Shown here in pieces: positions 6,225-8,721 of a stretch of DNA of 8,721 nt. The notes beneath the pieces are model-generated. The model was not told the DNA's origin, ran no database searches, and saw only the letters and a program-made list of their open reading frames with translations. The position numbers and the translations under genes were made by a program. How positions within the stretch are numbered: position 1 is the first letter of the stretch; every line of letters begins with the position of its first letter. Source of the stretch: Desulfonema limicola (lineage in GTDB: Bacteria > Desulfobacterota > Desulfobacteria > Desulfobacterales > Desulfosalsimonadaceae); contig DYLE01000101.1 of the NCBI GenBank assembly GCA_020722245.1, positions 1 to 8,721 of the forward strand. The letters run 5' to 3'.

Positions 6225-7826
6225 TTGCGAAAAGGACTTTTTTATCTGATTTTCTGCCTTGTAGCGGCCGCCCTGGCATGGGGTCCGGTCGCATTTGCAG
6301 ATACACCTGAAGAGGCGCCGGGTGTTAAGATGGCCGACCAGAGCCAGATCAACACCGAAAAGTGGACAACGGTTGACCACTCAAAATTCGATGCCTTAAA
6401 GAAAAACTTCACCTCCGGTGAAGATATAAGCAGGGCGTGCCTCTCCTGCCACACCGAGGCGGAGAATCAGATCCACCACGCGATTCACTGGACCTGGACT
6501 TCTCCTACTGACAACCGTTATGGGAAAGGAGCCTATTCCCTGAACAATTTCTGTATCTCATCAAACAAAATGCAAGACCTGGAATGCGAAACCTGCCACA
6601 TCGGCTGGAACGGCAAACATGACGGCATCAACTGCCTGAAATGCCATGGACAGACCGATATGGACTGGCTCCAGGAGTTCAAGGATTTAAAGGAGGCCAT
6701 AGACAGCGGTGATCCTGAATGGATCGGTGAAATCGAAAGGGATATCCAGAAGGATGTGCTTAAAATCGGGCTGCCCCAGCGGAAGAACTGCGGGAATTGC
6801 CATTTTTACAGCGGTGGTGCTGAAGCGGTAAAACACGGTGATCTGGATGGATCCCTGGTCAATCCCAAAAAGTCGCTGGATGTTCACATGGGGATCGACG
6901 GCCAGAATTTTACCTGCACCCGCTGCCACACCACCAAAAATCACCTGGTCGCCGGCCGGGTCTACTCCACGCCGGCAACCAAAGAATATGTCTCTCTGGT
7001 TCAGAACGACCTTGTGCCCAAGATCGCCTGCGAGTCCTGCCATACGAACAAGCCCCATGAAAAGGGCTCGAAACCCAACGACCACACCGACCGGGTTGCC
7101 TGTCAGACCTGCCATATCCCGGCATTTGCCAGGGCCCATGCCACCCAGATGGAGTGGTACTGGGAAACCGCCGGGCAAACAGACAACGGCCGTATCATTC
7201 AGCGCAAAGGCCCATATGACAGGGTGGTTTACAAATCGATAGAGGGCAATTTTGTATGGAACAAAAACGTACAACCGGAGTATTTCTGGTACAACGGAAC
7301 CATCAAGTCCCTGACCTTAAAAGACGTAATCGACCCGTCTAAGCAGCCGATATGGATCAGCTATCCGGTTGGGGGCCCGGATGACAAGAACTCCCGCATC
7401 GCACCCTTCAAGGTCCATCGGGGCTCCCAGCCCTATGACATGGAAAACAGCACCTTTCTGGCGCCCCTGCTTTCCGAAGAGAACAAGGGATACTGGACGA
7501 CCCTTGACTGGAAGGATTCCCTTACACGGGGCATGAACCTTATAGGTCTCCCCTACTCCGGAAAGATGGGGTTTGTCAAAACCTGTTATGTCATGCCCAC
7601 GACCCATATGGTGGCGCCCAAGGAAGAGACGGTGGCATGCATCGAATGCCATACCCGGCACAACAGCCGCATGGCATCCATCACCGGGGTATACATGCCC
7701 GGCAGAGACCGGTTTTTACCGCTTGATGTAACCGGCTGGGGAGCTGCGCTGATCTCGCTCCTGCTCATAGTGCTTCACGCCGCTGGCCGGATCGTGATGG
7801 CTGCCATAAGAAAGGAGGAGGACTGA
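6225..7826 (+). CDS. Octaheme c-type cytochrome, tetrathionate reductase (OTR) family, membrane-anchored
   Basis: This 533-aa exported protein has a signal peptide (about 1-25, cleavage near AFA-DT). It carries eight CXXCH motifs at residues 72, 121, 137, 189, 231, 269, 293 and 472. A heme-free stretch of about 175 residues separates hemes 7 and 8. Many non-motif His residues (for example H84, H85, H88, H132, H204, H221, H240, H278, H287, H305, H461, H479) can serve as distal ligands. The GKGAYSLNNFCI segment (100-111) before heme 2 recalls the OTR family. In Shewanella OTR the active-site heme has a Lys ligand, and K101 is a candidate here. A hydrophobic helix (about 505-528) ending in AAIRKEED anchors the C-terminus in the inner membrane. 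Known OTR reduces tetrathionate, and also nitrite and hydroxylamine in vitro. The TTG start at 6225 follows GGGGG with 7 nt spacing and directly precedes the signal peptide. The next gene, cytochrome b, probably supplies the quinone link. Confidence 0.9.
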   Translation: MRKGLFYLIFCLVAAALAWGPVAFADTPEEAPGVKMADQSQINTEKWTTVDHSKFDALKKNFTSGEDISRACLSCHTEAENQIHHAIHWTWTSPTDNRYGKGAYSLNNFCISSNKMQDLECETCHIGWNGKHDGINCLKCHGQTDMDWLQEFKDLKEAIDSGDPEWIGEIERDIQKDVLKIGLPQRKNCGNCHFYSGGAEAVKHGDLDGSLVNPKKSLDVHMGIDGQNFTCTRCHTTKNHLVAGRVYSTPATKEYVSLVQNDLVPKIACESCHTNKPHEKGSKPNDHTDRVACQTCHIPAFARAHATQMEWYWETAGQTDNGRIIQRKGPYDRVVYKSIEGNFVWNKNVQPEYFWYNGTIKSLTLKDVIDPSKQPIWISYPVGGPDDKNSRIAPFKVHRGSQPYDMENSTFLAPLLSEENKGYWTTLDWKDSLTRGMNLIGLPYSGKMGFVKTCYVMPTTHMVAPKEETVACIECHTRHNSRMASITGVYMPGRDRFLPLDVTGWGAALISLLLIVLHAAGRIVMAAIRKEED

Positions 7827-7828
7827 TC

Positions 7829-8479
7829 ATGTCGCGCAAAACAACCAACCTTTACCTGTTTACCCGTTATGAGCGGCTGTGGCACTGGCTTCAGTTCGTG
7901 CTGATCTCGCTCCTGATGGTCACGGGGCTTGAGGTTCACGGGGCCTATACATGGCTCGGTTTTGGAACAGCCGTAAAGATTCATAACTTTGTCGGGATCA
8001 CCTGGCTGCTTCTGTTTTTTTTCTTTGCCTTCTGGGTACTTACCACCGGCGAATGGAAGCATTATGTCCCTACGACGAAAAAGCTGTTCTCCGTGATCCG
8101 GTTTTACTCTTACGGGATATTCCAGGGAGAGCCCCATCCGGTTCCAGCCAGCAGGGAGGCCAAGCACAACCCGCTCCAGCGGCTCACCTATCTGGGTGTT
8201 GCCGCAGCCCTGCTCCCCCTGCAGATGCTGACCGGATTCCTCTACTGGAGCTACAATTCATGGGGGGACTGGGGGATCGGCTTCTTTTCCCTGCAGCAGG
8301 TGGCTGTTGCGCATATGGCGATAGCTTTTGCAATCCTGATCTTCGTGATCATTCATGTCTACATGACCACCACGGGGCACTCGGTTTTTGCGCATATCAA
8401 GGCCATGATCACCGGTTGGGAGGAGATCGAAAAGGGAGAACCCGTGCAGGAATGGGAAAAAGCCGAAAGGCGCTCATAG
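7829..8479 (+). CDS. Membrane cytochrome b (cytochrome b561 / Ni-hydrogenase type), quinone partner of the octaheme cytochrome
   Basis: This 216-aa protein has four predicted transmembrane helices (about 16-34, 50-71, 118-138 and 158-180). Histidines placed for two b hemes are H19 and H37 around helix 1, H52 in helix 2, and H162 and H176 in helix 4. The opening YERLWHWLQFVLISLLMVTGLEVHG is typical of cytochrome b/b6-type subunits that link periplasmic oxidoreductases to the quinone pool. A polar stretch (about 74-117) lies between helices 2 and 3. The gene starts 2 nt after the octaheme gene's stop, and its ribosome site (AAGGAGGAG, ending at 7820) lies within that gene's last codons, so the two are translationally coupled. 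With the C-terminal anchor of the octaheme protein this suggests a membrane complex exchanging electrons between quinol and periplasmic substrate. The direction of electron flow cannot be read from sequence. Confidence 0.9.
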   Translation: MSRKTTNLYLFTRYERLWHWLQFVLISLLMVTGLEVHGAYTWLGFGTAVKIHNFVGITWLLLFFFFAFWVLTTGEWKHYVPTTKKLFSVIRFYSYGIFQGEPHPVPASREAKHNPLQRLTYLGVAAALLPLQMLTGFLYWSYNSWGDWGIGFFSLQQVAVAHMAIAFAILIFVIIHVYMTTTGHSVFAHIKAMITGWEEIEKGEPVQEWEKAERRS

Positions 8480-8510
8480 CCCGGCCTCGCCATTTAATTT
8501 GTTTGACCCC

Positions 8511-8559
8511 TGGTTGCGAACTTTCTTTCGCATCTGGCCGGTTTTCTATCGGCCAACCA
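8511..8559. repeat. Branched inverted-repeat structure downstream of the cytochrome operon
   Basis: Two adjacent hairpins, GCGAA/TTCGC (8516-8531, 6-nt loop) and TGGCCG/CGGCCA (8535-8555, 9-nt loop), are enclosed by TGGT (8511-8514) pairing with ACCA (8556-8559). The result is a possible three-way junction. It starts about 30 bp after the cytochrome b stop. No T-run follows the second hairpin, so it is not a classical intrinsic terminator, although it could protect or end the mRNA. It could also be part of a transposase-associated element, as a Y1 transposase gene starts 70 bp further on. Confidence 0.4.
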
Positions 8560-8588
8560 CACCGGGAATACGGGGAGGTATATCCTAT

Positions 8589-8619
8589 TATCAGTTGACG
8601 AGCGGCATGCCGCCTGATA
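8589..8619. repeat. REP-like bulged hairpin upstream of the transposase start
   Basis: TATCAG (8589-8594) pairs with CTGATA (8614-8619). Inside lies the perfect 12-bp palindrome GCGGCATGCCGC (8602-8613), and TTGACGA forms a one-sided bulge between the two stems. Bulged GC-rich hairpins of this size next to a RAYT gene are the hallmark of REP/BIME elements. The outer stem touches the AGGA ribosome site (8619-8622) of the downstream gene, so the structure could also limit its translation. CATGCCGC recurs at 8629-8636 across the start codon. No second full copy is present in this window, so dispersion in the genome is unproven. Confidence 0.5.
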
Positions 8620-8629
8620 GGAATGCGTC

Positions 8630-8721
8630 ATGCCGCGTCAGTCAAGAATAGATGCTCCGGGTGTGTTGTACCATATTATCGCCAGAGGAATCGAACGGAA
8701 AACGATATTTGATGATGATCG
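8630..8721 (+). CDS. IS200-like Y1 transposase / RAYT, 5' part only
   Basis: Thirty complete codons are visible before the window ends, starting MPRQSRIDAPGVLYHIIARG and continuing IERKTIFDDD. This is the characteristic N-terminus of the transposase IS200-like family (Y1_Tnp, REP-associated tyrosine transposases): an R-x-D-x-P-G start and an H-x-I-x-R-G strand. The catalytic HUH and Tyr residues would lie beyond the right edge and cannot be checked. AGGA (8619-8622) is 7 nt upstream of the ATG. It is separated from the cytochrome operon by 150 bp with palindromic DNA and is probably its own unit. RAYTs are usually single-copy domesticated genes that act on nearby REP hairpins, and the bulged palindrome just upstream fits that. 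Whether the gene is intact is unknown. Confidence 0.85.
   Translation, partial: MPRQSRIDAPGVLYHIIARGIERKTIFDDD

Noticed and set aside
6687..7274. 195-aa open frame antisense to the octaheme cytochrome gene
   Set aside because: It is a shadow frame of a gene with eight intact heme motifs and a clear signal peptide. It shows no ribosome site or recognisable domain.
8501..8560. Integron attC-like site suggested by the paired hairpins and GTT/AAC triplets
   Set aside because: The RYYYAAC and GTTRRRY core boxes are not present in the required order.
8053..8598. 181-aa plus-strand open frame overlapping the end of cytochrome b and running into the spacer
   Set aside because: It is out of frame with a well-supported membrane cytochrome b. 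The composition has no coherent helices or motifs, so it is a frame shadow.
1..8721. CRISPR arrays, tRNA or rRNA genes
   Set aside because: No regularly spaced repeats, cloverleaf-like segments or conserved rRNA stretches were seen on either strand.

Overview
The window looks like chromosome from an anaerobic, sulfur-metabolising Gram-negative bacterium, most likely a member of Desulfobacterota (former Deltaproteobacteria). The reasons are an outer-membrane beta-barrel of the DUF3373 type, a sigma-54 enhancer-binding regulator, abundant c-type cytochromes, a YedE-TusA-DsrE sulfur-handling cluster, and a REP-associated-type transposase start at the right edge. The assignment rests on gene content only; no 16S or other marker gene is present.

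Layout. A PAS / AAA+ / Fis-type sigma-54 activator lies on the minus strand (78-1451). A 318-bp divergent intergenic region follows. It holds a good -24/-12 sigma-54 promoter facing right (1665-1680), a near-consensus IHF site (1634-1646) and two TTAACA-type palindromes (1483-1494 and 1501-1516) placed like activator upstream sites. To the right are nine plus-strand genes with gaps of only 2 to 53 bp, which look like one operon: DUF3373-like outer-membrane channel (1770-3473), YeeE/YedE sulfur transporter (3527-4729), TusA sulfur carrier (4754-4999), a 95-aa DsrE/F-superfamily-like protein (5008-5295), a 58-aa TusB/DsrH-like mini-protein (5313-5489), a DsrE-like protein with a candidate sulfur-carrying Cys (5514-5819), a monoheme cytochrome c (5853-6185), an eight-heme cytochrome of the tetrathionate-reductase (OTR) family with a C-terminal membrane anchor (6225-7826), and a four-helix cytochrome b (7829-8479). 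The last 240 bp contain two structured DNA stretches and the first 30 codons of an IS200-like (Y1/RAYT) transposase that runs off the edge.

How the parts may work together (inference). The five genes at 3527-5819 match the yedE-tusA-(two small proteins)-dsrE arrangement known as the YTD cluster, which has been linked to microbial sulfur disproportionation. Here it is joined upstream to an outer-membrane channel and downstream to a periplasmic/membrane electron-transfer module (cytochrome c, octaheme OTR, cytochrome b). A sulfur compound could enter through the channel and the YedE transporter and be passed on TusA and DsrE-type carriers in the cytoplasm. The octaheme-cytochrome b complex would exchange electrons between the quinone pool and a periplasmic sulfur oxyanion such as tetrathionate. 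The divergent regulator has five cysteines clustered in its PAS domain, so it may sense redox state or a reactive sulfur species and switch on the whole operon through sigma-54.
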